A stretch of 26,348 bases of DNA from Prevotellaceae bacterium UBA3627 (GCA_002373375.1 DFLE01000022.1:1407-27754), one strand, 5' to 3'. Shown: positions 8,111-15,501, counted from the first letter of the stretch. Notes: generated by a model not told the origin, from the sequence alone. Numbers and translations are program-made.

Positions 8111-8138
8111 CATAACTCATAATTCATAACTCATAACT
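8111..8138 (+). repeat. 7-bp tandem repeat (CATAAYT) x4 at the purE promoter
   Basis: CATAACT, CATAATT, CATAACT, CATAACT in direct tandem. The last unit forms the start of the TAACTTTG -7 element of purE. A related CATAATGCATAATTATG palindrome lies just upstream at 8086-8102. Confidence 0.75.
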
Positions 8139-8141
8139 TTG
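8134..8141 (+). promoter_or_regulatory. purE -7 promoter element
   Basis: TAACTTTG matches TAnnTTTG and lies 8 bases before the purE ATG, giving a very short leader. A clear TTG at the -33 position is not seen because repeats occupy that place. Confidence 0.55.
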
Positions 8142-8149
8142 CAATAAAT

Positions 8150-8656
8150 ATGAAACCAATAGTAAGCATTATCATGGGCAGCACAAGTGACATGCCCGTA
8201 ATGGAGAAGGCAATGAACTTTCTCAACGAACAGCAGATACCTTTCGAGGTTAATGCTCTGTCAGCTCACCGTACACCAGGTGCCGTAGAACAGTTCGCGC
8301 GTACCGCTGAGGGACGCGGCATACGCGTCATCATTGCAGCGGCAGGTATGGCGGCAGCCCTGCCAGGTGTGATTGCGGCATCTACCACACTGCCTGTCAT
8401 CGGTGTACCTATCAAGGGTATGCTTGACGGACTCGATGCTATGCTCTCCATCATACAGATGCCTCCAGGCATACCTGTAGCCACCGTAGGCGTGAACGGT
8501 GCCATGAACGCCGCCATCCTTGCCATGGAGATGCTCGCGTTGCAGGATGCCGACGTGGCGCAGCGCCTGAAAGCATACAAGGCCGGTCTTGGCAAGAAGA
8601 TAGAGAAGGCCAACAAGGACCTCGCAGAGGTGAAATATGAGTATAAGACAAACTAG
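8150..8656 (+). CDS. purE: N5-carboxyaminoimidazole ribonucleotide mutase
   Basis: 168 residues, the normal size for class I PurE. GSTSD (10-14), SAHRTP (38-43, with the catalytic His40), AAGMAAALPGVIA (64-76) and LDGLDAMLSIIQMPPGIPVATV (93-113) are the family's conserved blocks. It converts N5-CAIR to CAIR in de novo purine synthesis in the cytoplasm, working after PurK, which is not in the window. It starts a unit in which the KilA-N gene and ispG follow in the same direction. The charged C-terminal tail (KKIEKANKDLAEVKYEYKTN) is ordinary variation. Confidence 0.97.
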   Translation: MKPIVSIIMGSTSDMPVMEKAMNFLNEQQIPFEVNALSAHRTPGAVEQFARTAEGRGIRVIIAAAGMAAALPGVIAASTTLPVIGVPIKGMLDGLDAMLSIIQMPPGIPVATVGVNGAMNAAILAMEMLALQDADVAQRLKAYKAGLGKKIEKANKDLAEVKYEYKTN

Positions 8657-8688
8657 AAATAAAAAGAGATAGGAGAAATCAGAATGAG

Positions 8689-9507
8689 ATGGTAAAGAAG
8701 AGTATAATAATGGTAAAGGATACAAACATCAGAACGATGACCATTAACGGTATTGATTATGTTTGTATCACGGATATTGCTCGTCAGAAGAATGCAGAAG
8801 AGCCCAAGGACGTAGTGAAGAATTGGATGCGTCTGAAGAATTCCATCGAGTATATGGGACTTTGGGAGAAACTAAACAACCCACAATTTAAGGGGGTCGG
8901 ATTCGACCCCCTTTTCCAGGAGGCAGGAAGTAATGCTTTCACCCTTAGTCCTACGAAATGGATAGAGCAGACTAATGCCATAGGTATCGTATGCGTTGCA
9001 GGTCGCAATGGTGGAACCTATGCCCAGAGGGATATTGCATTCAAGTTTGCCAATTGGGTGTCTGTGGAGTTTGAATTGTATCTTGTCAAAGAATTTCAAC
9101 GCCTCAAGGAAGAAGAACAGAAGCAAATCGGTTGGTCGGTAAAGCGTGAGCTTTCAAAACTCAACTATCGCATTCATACGGATGCCATTAAGCAAAACAT
9201 TGTGCCAGAAGAGATTGATGCATACCACAAGTCGTTGATCTATGCAGAAGAGGCTGATGTGCTGAATGTGGCAATGTTTGGTATTACAGCCAAAGAGTGG
9301 CGAGATGCGAATCCGAACAAGAAAGGCAACATCCGTGACTATGCTACTATTACTGAACTCATTTGTCTCTCTAATATGGAGAATCTGAATGCTGTGTTCA
9401 TAAATGATGGTCTCCCACAGTCGGAAAGACTAATCAAACTCAATAAAATCGCAATCCAACAGATGAATGTATTGGAGTACGATACAGGAAGAAAATTATT
9501 GAGGTAG
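8689..9507 (+). CDS. KilA-N domain protein inserted between purE and ispG
   Basis: 272 residues. Residues 14-140 have the KilA-N fold signature: NGIDYVCITDIAR, then GRNGGTYAQRDIAFKFANW and the end VEFELYLVKEFQRLKEEE. KilA-N is a putative DNA-binding domain common in phage and accessory bacterial proteins. The C-terminal half (141-272) is alpha-helical, with KEWRDANPNKKGNIRDYAT and a Leu/Asn-rich end; its role is unknown. An AGGAG sits 14 bases before the chosen ATG; a second in-frame ATG at 8710 is possible. Its base composition is more A-rich than purE or ispG, and its phage-type family suggests acquisition. It may be part of a defence or toxin-type system, but no partner gene is seen. Confidence 0.85.
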   Translation: MVKKSIIMVKDTNIRTMTINGIDYVCITDIARQKNAEEPKDVVKNWMRLKNSIEYMGLWEKLNNPQFKGVGFDPLFQEAGSNAFTLSPTKWIEQTNAIGIVCVAGRNGGTYAQRDIAFKFANWVSVEFELYLVKEFQRLKEEEQKQIGWSVKRELSKLNYRIHTDAIKQNIVPEEIDAYHKSLIYAEEADVLNVAMFGITAKEWRDANPNKKGNIRDYATITELICLSNMENLNAVFINDGLPQSERLIKLNKIAIQQMNVLEYDTGRKLLR

Positions 9508-9540
9508 AAGCTATGTAAGCTAAATTAATAAACAACTCTT

Positions 9541-11100
9541 ATGACCAGACGACAGACTACTCCCACCCATGTGGGAAACATTACGATAGGTGGCGGCGCC
9601 CCCATCAGGGTGCAGTCTATGACCACCACCAATACCAACGACACCGAGGCGTGTGTGGCGCAGGCTAAGCGCATCATCAGTGCTGGCGGCGAATTGGTGC
9701 GACTGACTACACAGGGCTCGCGCGAGGCTGAGAATATGAAGAATATCTCTGCCGCACTGAAGGCGGAGGGTATCATGACTCCGTTGGTGGCTGACGTGCA
9801 TTTCAACGCCAACGTGGCTGACATCGCTGCCAAGTACTGCGAGAAGGTGCGTGTGAACCCCGGCAACTATGTTGACCCCGCCCGTACGTTCAAGAAGTTG
9901 GAGTACACCGACGAGGAGTATCAAGCAGAGCTGAAGAGGATAGAGGAGCGCTTCGTGCCGTTCCTCAATATCTGCAAGGAGCACCATACGGCGGTGCGCA
10001 TAGGCGTGAACCATGGTTCGCTGTCTGACCGTATTATGTCGCGCTACGGCGACACGCCTGAGGGCATTGTGGAGTCGTGCATGGAGTTTCTGCGTATCTG
10101 CAAGCGCGAGAATTTCAACGATGTGGTATTGTCTATCAAGGCAAGCAACACGGTGGTGATGGTAACCTCCGTACGTCTGCTCGTCAAGGCCATGGATAAG
10201 GAGGATATGCACTATCCTTTGCACCTGGGAGTGACCGAGGCGGGCGAAGGCGAGGACGGCAGGATAAAGTCTGCCGTGGGCATCGGCGCACTGCTCTCTG
10301 AGGGCATTGGCGACACCATACGTGTGAGCCTCAGTGAGGAACCGGAGAATGAGATACCGGTGGCAAAGAAGTTAATCGACCCACCCCTGCCCTCCCTGCA
10401 AGGGAGGGGGAAGGTTACGGATGTGAAGTCGGAGAACTTATCGAGTCCGTTATCCCCATCAGATATCCCATCAACCCCGTTATCTCCATCGGTACCACCT
10501 CACACCGTAGCCCGCTGGATAGTGGACGACGTGCTTTATGTAGCTCTTAACGAAGACGACGCTGACGACGTGAAGCTGTATGCCGCCATGTGGGCTGGTG
10601 CGCCGCTCATTGACGGCAAGGCGCATGAGCTGGTCATATATAATAAAGGAGAGCTCTTTGACTCCTCAGTGCAGACAGAGGACTTCTTGGGGAAACCTCA
10701 AGATGGGCAGTCCGTAACATCTCCCTCCCCTTGGGGAGGGGCAGGGGAGGGGGTCTCAGAGTCCATCCTCCAGGCAGCGCGTGTGCGCTTCACTAAGACC
10801 GAGTATATATCATGCCCGGGCTGTGGCCGCACTCTCTACAACCTGCAAGGCACCATAGCCCGCATAAAGGCTGCGGTGAGCAAGGCTGCAGAGACCAACC
10901 CACGCTTCAAGACCTTGAAGATAGGCATCATGGGTTGCATAGTGAACGGTCCGGGTGAGATGGCTGACGCCGACTACGGTTATGTTGGTGCTGGTCCTAA
11001 CAAAATCTCGCTCTATAAAGGCAAGGAGTGTGTGGAGAAGAACATTCCCGAGGCTGAGGCCGTGCAGAAACTACTTGATTTCATAGAAAAAGATGCCTGA
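9541..11100 (+). CDS. ispG: 4-hydroxy-3-methylbut-2-enyl diphosphate synthase with in-frame insertions
   Basis: 519 residues. The N-terminal TIM barrel (1 to about 278) starts with THVGNITIGGGAPIRVQSMTTT and holds MTPLVADVHFNANVA, VRIGVNHGSLSDRI and HLGVTEAGEGEDGRIKSA. The C-terminal [4Fe-4S] domain has Cys425 and Cys428 (CPGCGR), Cys466 and Glu473 (GCIVNGPGE), all ligands present. The enzyme makes HMBPP from MEcPP in the non-mevalonate isoprenoid pathway. Bacteroidetes IspG normally carries an extra domain between barrel and cluster domain. Here that region (about 280-410) is shortened and holds low-complexity Ser/Pro stretches encoded by C/G-rich palindromic elements. It is probably functional because both catalytic domains are intact. 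No promoter of its own is evident, so it is likely read with purE and the KilA-N gene. Confidence 0.95.
   Translation: MTRRQTTPTHVGNITIGGGAPIRVQSMTTTNTNDTEACVAQAKRIISAGGELVRLTTQGSREAENMKNISAALKAEGIMTPLVADVHFNANVADIAAKYCEKVRVNPGNYVDPARTFKKLEYTDEEYQAELKRIEERFVPFLNICKEHHTAVRIGVNHGSLSDRIMSRYGDTPEGIVESCMEFLRICKRENFNDVVLSIKASNTVVMVTSVRLLVKAMDKEDMHYPLHLGVTEAGEGEDGRIKSAVGIGALLSEGIGDTIRVSLSEEPENEIPVAKKLIDPPLPSLQGRGKVTDVKSENLSSPLSPSDIPSTPLSPSVPPHTVARWIVDDVLYVALNEDDADDVKLYAAMWAGAPLIDGKAHELVIYNKGELFDSSVQTEDFLGKPQDGQSVTSPSPWGGAGEGVSESILQAARVRFTKTEYISCPGCGRTLYNLQGTIARIKAAVSKAAETNPRFKTLKIGIMGCIVNGPGEMADADYGYVGAGPNKISLYKGKECVEKNIPEAEAVQKLLDFIEKDA
10381..10414 (+). repeat. C/G-rich palindromic element inside ispG, copy 1
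   Basis: CCCTCCCT (10390-10397), GCA, AGGGAGGG (10401-10408), preceded by CCACCCCTG. It is read in frame as part of the ispG linker. It is related to copy 2 in reverse orientation. Confidence 0.75.
10447..10490 (+). repeat. 30-bp spaced direct repeat in the ispG linker
   Basis: CCGTTATCYCCATC occurs at 10447-10460 and 10477-10490, exactly 30 bases apart, encoding the duplicated PLSPS in this linker. The duplication keeps the frame. Confidence 0.7.
10721..10753 (+). repeat. C/G-rich palindromic element inside ispG, copy 2
   Basis: CCCTCCCC (10723-10730), TT, GGGGAGGG (10733-10740), then GCA and another GGGGAGGG (10744-10751). Its reverse complement resembles copy 1, so the two form an inverted pair about 340 bases apart within one gene. 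It is translated in frame (SPSPWGGAGEG). Confidence 0.78.
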
Positions 11101-11111
11101 TTTCATGGCGC

Positions 11112-11177
11112 ATCGTAAAAGCATAGCTTTTGCATTGTAATATGATAGCTTTTACCGTGTAATATGATTGCTTTTAC
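11112..11177 (+). repeat. 22-nt phased intergenic array, locus A (3 units)
   Basis: Cores CATAGCTTTTGC (11122-11133), GATAGCTTTTAC (11144-11155) and GATTGCTTTTAC (11166-11177) are separated by 10-base spacers, so the GCTTTT starts at 11126, 11148 and 11170. The first unit extends left into the 19-base palindrome GTAAAAGCATAGCTTTTGC (11115-11133). The array fills the gap between ispG and pyrE. Confidence 0.85.
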
Positions 11178-11229
11178 ATCACCTTGTGCAACACGTTGAT
11201 AATTAACAGAATAAAAATACACAACAGAA

Positions 11230-11859
11230 ATGGAAGTACAAAACGCATTTGCAGAGAAACTGCTCGCCGTAAAGGCAATAAAGTTGCAGCCAAATGAGCC
11301 GTTCACATGGGCATCAGGCTGGAAGTCTCCAATCTATACCGACAACCGTCAGACCCTGGCTTATCCAGAGCTGCGCTCTTTCGTCAAGCAGGAGCTGGTA
11401 CACCTTATACATACCGAGTTTCCTGAGGCAGAGGCAGTGGCAGGTGTTGCCACCGGAGCCATTGCACAAGGAGCGTTGGTAGCCGACGAACTGGGCATGC
11501 CATACTGCTATGTTCGTCCGAAGCCAAAAGACCACGGCATGGGCAATCAGATAGAAGGCACATTGCTAGCAGGTGCCAAGGTAGTAGTGGTTGAAGACCT
11601 TATCTCTACAGGTGGCAGTTCGTTGAAGGCCGTTGATGCCCTGCGCAAGGCCGGTTTCGAGGTAGTAGGCATGGTAGCCAGCTACACCTACGGTTTCCCT
11701 GTAGCAGAAGAAGCCTTCAAAGCAGTCAACGTGCGCCTCGTAACCCTTTCAGACTATGAGCATACCACTGCCATAGCAGCCAAGACTGGTTACATCAAGG
11801 AGGAAGACCTTGAAGTACTGCGTGAATGGCGCAAGAGCCCATCTACATGGAAACAGTAA
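11230..11859 (+). CDS. pyrE: Orotate phosphoribosyltransferase
   Basis: 209 residues, normal length. TWASGWKSPIYTDNR (26-40) is the family's N-terminal block, KPKDHG (98-103) holds the catalytic-loop lysines, and VVVVEDLISTGGSS (118-131) is the PRPP-binding motif. It makes orotidine 5'-phosphate from orotate and PRPP in de novo pyrimidine synthesis, in the cytoplasm. No consensus promoter is visible in the 129-base gap before it, which is largely taken up by the phased repeat array. It may therefore be read through from ispG, with the array in the transcript. The next gene starts 20 bases after its stop. Confidence 0.96.
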   Translation: MEVQNAFAEKLLAVKAIKLQPNEPFTWASGWKSPIYTDNRQTLAYPELRSFVKQELVHLIHTEFPEAEAVAGVATGAIAQGALVADELGMPYCYVRPKPKDHGMGNQIEGTLLAGAKVVVVEDLISTGGSSLKAVDALRKAGFEVVGMVASYTYGFPVAEEAFKAVNVRLVTLSDYEHTTAIAAKTGYIKEEDLEVLREWRKSPSTWKQ

Positions 11860-11878
11860 ACAAAAAGGAACAGAATAC

Positions 11879-13189
11879 ATGTCCTGTATAAAAGAACTTA
11901 AAAAACATCTGCGTGGACTGGGAAGATGCGCCTTCCCAGTCTGCGTGTTTTTATTCCTGCTGACAATGGGTGTCTGCTGTTATTGTTTTCGGGAAATACG
12001 GAAAATAGAATTTGAGAACCGAATGTCTCACTTCTTTACAAAGTGGAGTAACGCCCTATGGATGGATTGTGAATGGCAGCGAAAGTTTAACGAAGCCTCG
12101 GCAGACCAATTACCTTTTGCCTTGGATGTTAAGAAGAATTTCTTTTGGCTACGCAATGGTGTGTTATATGAAGCACAGAAGCGTATGTACAACTTCACGG
12201 ATTACTACGTGCATTTTCGCAATGGAATATACCTTTATGGAGACGAGGATGGACCTTATCTGCTGTATATGCTAAAAACGCTTGACAAAGAGGCTCAAGA
12301 GCATATGCAAGCCATGGCAAAGCAGATAAATAATGCAGCCCTGCGCCATGCTGACAAGGATTTTTATGTATATTACATTGAGAGAGATTTGGATTTGCGT
12401 TACGACACCAAATGGCATGCAGGTAACTATGAGTTTGTGAGAAAAAACCTGACAATCCCCAACGATCATATAGCTTGTTTCAGAGTAAAAGACTTTAATG
12501 ACCATAAGCGATACTTATACCTCACAGACCACCATTGGCAGTATCTCGGTTCATATAAAGGTTATAAGGAGGTGTTTCATCTGTTAGAATTGGATAAAGA
12601 GGGCGAAACGCTGAACACACCGATAGAGCCGGATCCAGCGTATGGCGTGCCTGATTACAGTAAGCCGAAACTTGTGGACGGATATAGACCAGTACTGATA
12701 TCACGCGTACATCACGAGAGTAAGAGCATGGTTACTGGAACACCTGATAAGTTTCAAAACAAGTTCTATGTCTATGTGTTCAACTATGTTCCCATGCGCA
12801 TAACCATCAATGGTAAAAACAAGCATGAGGACGGCAGTCACATGGACTATGGCAACGCAGAGAAACTCCTTGAAAATAAAGACGTAGCTGTAGAGTGGAA
12901 TATAAAGTATGGAGTTTTCTATGGTTATGATGACGGAGAAGTAGTTTTCAACACAGAGAGAAAAGACCGTCCAAACATCCTGGTTTTTGGTGACTCCTTT
13001 GACAATGCAATACTAAAACTCCTTGCCGGGCATTTTAATAAGACATATTCCATAGACCTGCGCCATTATAAGGATTGTTTGGGCAAGCCATTCTCTATTG
13101 ATGAATACGTGAAAATGCACAAGATAGATAAGGTGTTGTTCATCGGTAATTATGACTTATTCTCTCAAGAGCCATTCCAACAGTTTTAA
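11879..13189 (+). CDS. DHHW-motif membrane-anchored protein, likely glycan O-acetylation partner (AlgJ/AlgX-like)
   Basis: 436 residues from the ATG at 11879; the frame stays open further upstream inside pyrE, but the ATG follows AAAAAGGAACAGAATAC and precedes a normal membrane anchor. One membrane segment (about 18-36) leaves the rest outside the cytoplasm. LTDHHW (215-220) and GDSF (371-374) are the two conserved blocks of the DHHW/AlgJ-AlgX group of SGNH-type acetyltransferases. Such proteins transfer acetyl groups, delivered across the membrane by an MBOAT protein, to an extracellular polysaccharide. The MBOAT gene follows after 20 bases, which supports this role. The glycan is unknown: no glycosyltransferases lie nearby. 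The middle of the protein is divergent and rich in aromatic residues. Confidence 0.78.
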   Translation: MSCIKELKKHLRGLGRCAFPVCVFLFLLTMGVCCYCFREIRKIEFENRMSHFFTKWSNALWMDCEWQRKFNEASADQLPFALDVKKNFFWLRNGVLYEAQKRMYNFTDYYVHFRNGIYLYGDEDGPYLLYMLKTLDKEAQEHMQAMAKQINNAALRHADKDFYVYYIERDLDLRYDTKWHAGNYEFVRKNLTIPNDHIACFRVKDFNDHKRYLYLTDHHWQYLGSYKGYKEVFHLLELDKEGETLNTPIEPDPAYGVPDYSKPKLVDGYRPVLISRVHHESKSMVTGTPDKFQNKFYVYVFNYVPMRITINGKNKHEDGSHMDYGNAEKLLENKDVAVEWNIKYGVFYGYDDGEVVFNTERKDRPNILVFGDSFDNAILKLLAGHFNKTYSIDLRHYKDCLGKPFSIDEYVKMHKIDKVLFIGNYDLFSQEPFQQF

Positions 13190-13209
13190 TTAACATACAT
13201 AGCAAATAA

Positions 13210-14706
13210 ATGTCATTTGATACTTACTCTTTTCTATTCTTCTTTCTGCCTGGAGTGATACTGGCATATTTCTCCATCGAGGCAGTGGGCAAACTGATGC
13301 TTTGCAACAAGCCTGGAGGTAATGCTGCAAGCGTCAACCCTCTTCTTCCCATACAGAACATGTTGCTCCTTGTGGCATCATTATTCTTCTATGCATGGGG
13401 TGAGCCTGTTTACGTGTGTCTTCTCATTGCTGCGTCGATGGTGGCATGGTGCGGAGGCATGTTGATGGAAAGATTCGGTAAGGCAGGCAATAACTCAATG
13501 CGCAAGGCGGTAATGATAATAACAGTATCATTGCTTGTAATGTCGTTGGGAGTGTTTAAGTATCTGGGTTTCCTGACGGAAAACCTAAACCTTATACCAT
13601 CATTCCATATTCCCGTTGTGGACATATCATTGCCTATAGGCATCAGTTTCTATACTTTCCAGATTCTGTCTTATGTGATAGACCTGTATCGTGGAAATGT
13701 GGCAGTTCAGCGCAATCCTTTCAGACTGTTGCTCTACGTGAGTCTTTTCCCACAGTTGATTGCAGGACCGATTGTTCGTTATCAGACGGTAGAGAGTGAA
13801 CTGACGCAGCGCAGAGCATCACTTGATGATATACAGGAAGGTACATTCCGCTTTATACGTGGTTTGGCAAAGAAAATATTGATAGCAGATAATGTAGCGC
13901 GACTTTCAGATGCCATATATGGTGTTTATGAGAATGCTCTAAGTGATACTTTTGCGCCAGACTGTACAGGTACTACAGCCTTGTGGATAGCATCGTTAGC
14001 ATATACCCTGCAGATATATTTTGACTTCTCAGGCTATAGTGATATGGCAATAGGACTGGGCAGGATTTTCGGTTTCCATTTCCTTGAGAACTTTAACTTC
14101 CCGTACATCTCACGTTCCATTACAGAGTTCTGGCGCAGGTGGCACATCTCTCTCTCAGGATGGTTCCGTGACTATGTATATATACCTCTTGGAGGAAGCC
14201 GTTGCTCTACGTCGCGCAGGGCGGTAAACATCATGGCGGTTTGGATGCTCACAGGTTTCTGGCATGGTGCAGCATGGAACTTCATACTTTGGGGACTGTA
14301 TTATGGATTCATACTCATGGCAGAGAAGGCAGTGCTTGACAGAATGGGCAAGAAAACTGTCACGTCGTTGTGGGGATGGGCGTACGCTTTCATCGTGGTC
14401 AATTTGGGTTGGGTTTTATTCCATCTAACGGATTTCGCAATGTTGAAGAGTGTGCTTCATGATATGTTCATATACCATCCGACGGACTGGCTCAGGTTGA
14501 TGGCTGAGAACTCGGACACATTGCTTACGTTAATCTATGTTCCGATAGGGTTGCTCTTCTGTTTTCCGGTGTTTACCTTCATCGTTGAGCGCAAAACAAC
14601 GACAATGCTTGTGGTGCGCACCTTAGCAGCAAGTTTGCTATTGTTGCTAAGCATTGTTTACATAGTCAGTTCGTCATTCCATCCTTTTATCTATTTCAGA
14701 TTCTGA
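13210..14706 (+). CDS. MBOAT family O-acyltransferase (AlgI/DltB-like)
   Basis: 498 residues with about ten or more membrane segments. Conserved MBOAT blocks are FPQLIAGPIVRY (180-191), DFSGYSDMAIGLGRIFGF (272-289), EFWRRWHISLSGWFRDYVYIPLGGSR (306-331, His312) and MLTGFWHGAAWNF (346-358), with the catalytic His352. AlgI-like proteins pass acetyl groups across the inner membrane to an extracytoplasmic acetyltransferase, here most likely the DHHW protein encoded just upstream. Together they would O-acetylate an exported or cell-wall glycan. The length and motif order are normal for the family; the substrate is not determined. The gene ends before a long non-coding region. Confidence 0.93.
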   Translation: MSFDTYSFLFFFLPGVILAYFSIEAVGKLMLCNKPGGNAASVNPLLPIQNMLLLVASLFFYAWGEPVYVCLLIAASMVAWCGGMLMERFGKAGNNSMRKAVMIITVSLLVMSLGVFKYLGFLTENLNLIPSFHIPVVDISLPIGISFYTFQILSYVIDLYRGNVAVQRNPFRLLLYVSLFPQLIAGPIVRYQTVESELTQRRASLDDIQEGTFRFIRGLAKKILIADNVARLSDAIYGVYENALSDTFAPDCTGTTALWIASLAYTLQIYFDFSGYSDMAIGLGRIFGFHFLENFNFPYISRSITEFWRRWHISLSGWFRDYVYIPLGGSRCSTSRRAVNIMAVWMLTGFWHGAAWNFILWGLYYGFILMAEKAVLDRMGKKTVTSLWGWAYAFIVVNLGWVLFHLTDFAMLKSVLHDMFIYHPTDWLRLMAENSDTLLTLIYVPIGLLFCFPVFTFIVERKTTTMLVVRTLAASLLLLLSIVYIVSSSFHPFIYFRF

Positions 14707-14818
14707 TAAGAGTAAGAGGATATAAGGAAAAGGCAATAACTATGTGGTTTGTATGTTTCCCAAGATGTGCCTTTTTGCGCAAAAGTAATGTTGGCATAAA
14801 AGACTTGTGAAAACAGGC

Positions 14819-14838
14819 AAATCACCAAAATGTCCTAT
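14819..14838 (+). repeat. 20-bp direct repeat, left copy
   Basis: AAATCACCAAAATGTCCTAT, identical to 15200-15219. The pair brackets a 381-base interval holding the hairpin and the phased array. Confidence 0.9.
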
Positions 14839-14849
14839 TTTTGGCTTCG

Positions 14850-14905
14850 AATCCTTGCGATATTACTCAGCAACCACAGCTACGGGCTGAAATATCGCAA
14901 GGATT
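14850..14905. terminator. Hairpin with 15-bp perfect stem, possible terminator
   Basis: AATCCTTGCGATATT (14850-14864) pairs perfectly with AATATCGCAAGGATT (14891-14905). An inner TCAGC/GCTGA stem (14867-14871 with 14886-14890) extends it. A T-rich stretch follows. It could end the MBOAT transcript or be part of a repeat element, since its 13-base core recurs at 21971. Confidence 0.6.
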
Positions 14906-14995
14906 TTGCGTTTTGTGCAAAGTATTGTAATACAGCGCTATACAGAAAGAGGCGTAGCTGAAGAGTGACATTTTAGGGCCTTTTCATCGTGATTC

Positions 14996-15072
14996 GATAG
15001 CTTTTATACTGTAAAGTGATAGCTTTCACACCCTAAAAGCTATGCTTTTACGATGTGAAAGTTATGCTTTTA
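14996..15072 (+). repeat. 22-nt phased intergenic array, locus B (4 units)
   Basis: GCTTT cores start at 15000, 15022, 15044 and 15066, exactly 22 bases apart. The first two units are GATAGCTTTTAT and GATAGCTTTCAC; the next two carry TATGCTTTTA. AAAAGCTATGCTTTTACGAT (15035-15054) is the exact reverse complement of 11112-11131 in locus A. An AAAAAAGGCGCTTTTT-like hairpin follows. Confidence 0.85.
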
Positions 15073-15199
15073 AGTGCAAAAAAGGCGCTTTTTGACCTCA
15101 AAAACGCAAAAAAAGAGACAGTTGGTTATCACAATCTTCTTTCTGATTGGTGTGTTTTTCTGCCAGTTTTCTCTAGATTGCGAATTGTAATGAAATGTT

Positions 15200-15219
15200 A
15201 AATCACCAAAATGTCCTAT
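15200..15219 (+). repeat. 20-bp direct repeat, right copy
   Basis: AAATCACCAAAATGTCCTAT, identical to 14819-14838. Confidence 0.9.
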
Positions 15220-15361
15220 ACTCTGATAAATCGGAGTACGGAAAAAGACACCTATATATTACGCTTTTTTGGGGAACAAGAATATCTATAGAATAACCAA
15301 GTGAATTTGTTTCTTGCAAGTAAAGGATACAGAGGAAGATAGAGAGTATTACGCTGGTATT

Positions 15362-15397
15362 TGATGTATAATATTAGAAATATGATGTATAATATTA
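15362..15397 (+). repeat. 21-bp-spaced direct repeat upstream of the lyase-like gene
   Basis: TGATGTATAATATTA occurs at 15362-15376 and 15383-15397, 21 bases apart. TATTACGCT also occurs at 15257-15265 and 15347-15355, and TATTACGA at 15393-15400. Their position just upstream of the promoter suggests regulator sites; inferred. Confidence 0.6.
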
Positions 15398-15449
15398 CGA
15401 ATCAGGGGTAAAATGCAGAAAGAGAGTTCTTTGTTTTTCTTTTTTTTGC

Positions 15450-15457
15450 TACCTTTG
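15450..15457 (+). promoter_or_regulatory. Candidate -7 element of the lyase-like gene
   Basis: TACCTTTG matches TAnnTTTG and lies 44 bases before the ATG. The nearest upstream TTTG (15430-15433) is 16 bases away, so the -33 match is weak, which would suit an activated promoter. Confidence 0.5.
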
Positions 15458-15501
15458 GCGACTGAAAGCAAAAATCTAAACATAAACTATATACTAACTA
15501 A

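Larger units (their letters stand above)
14707..15501. other. 795-bp non-coding region rich in repeats
   Basis: No credible gene. It holds a 20-base direct repeat pair (14819-14838, 15200-15219), a 15-bp-stem hairpin (14850-14905), the phased array locus B (14996-15072), a GC-cored A/T-tract hairpin just after it, and clustered TATTACG and TGATGTATAATATTA repeats before the lyase promoter. Parts resemble the region around 21.97-22.18 kb. Confidence 0.7.

Noticed and set aside
9520..10224. A 234-codon minus-strand frame over ispG
   Set aside because: It is antisense to conserved ispG sequence, and its His/Leu-rich composition is typical of a shadow frame.
14780..14810. A sigma-54 -24/-12 promoter (TTGGCAT) near the MBOAT gene end
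   Set aside because: The spacing and the second element do not match TGGCAC-N5-TTGC, and no gene starts nearby.
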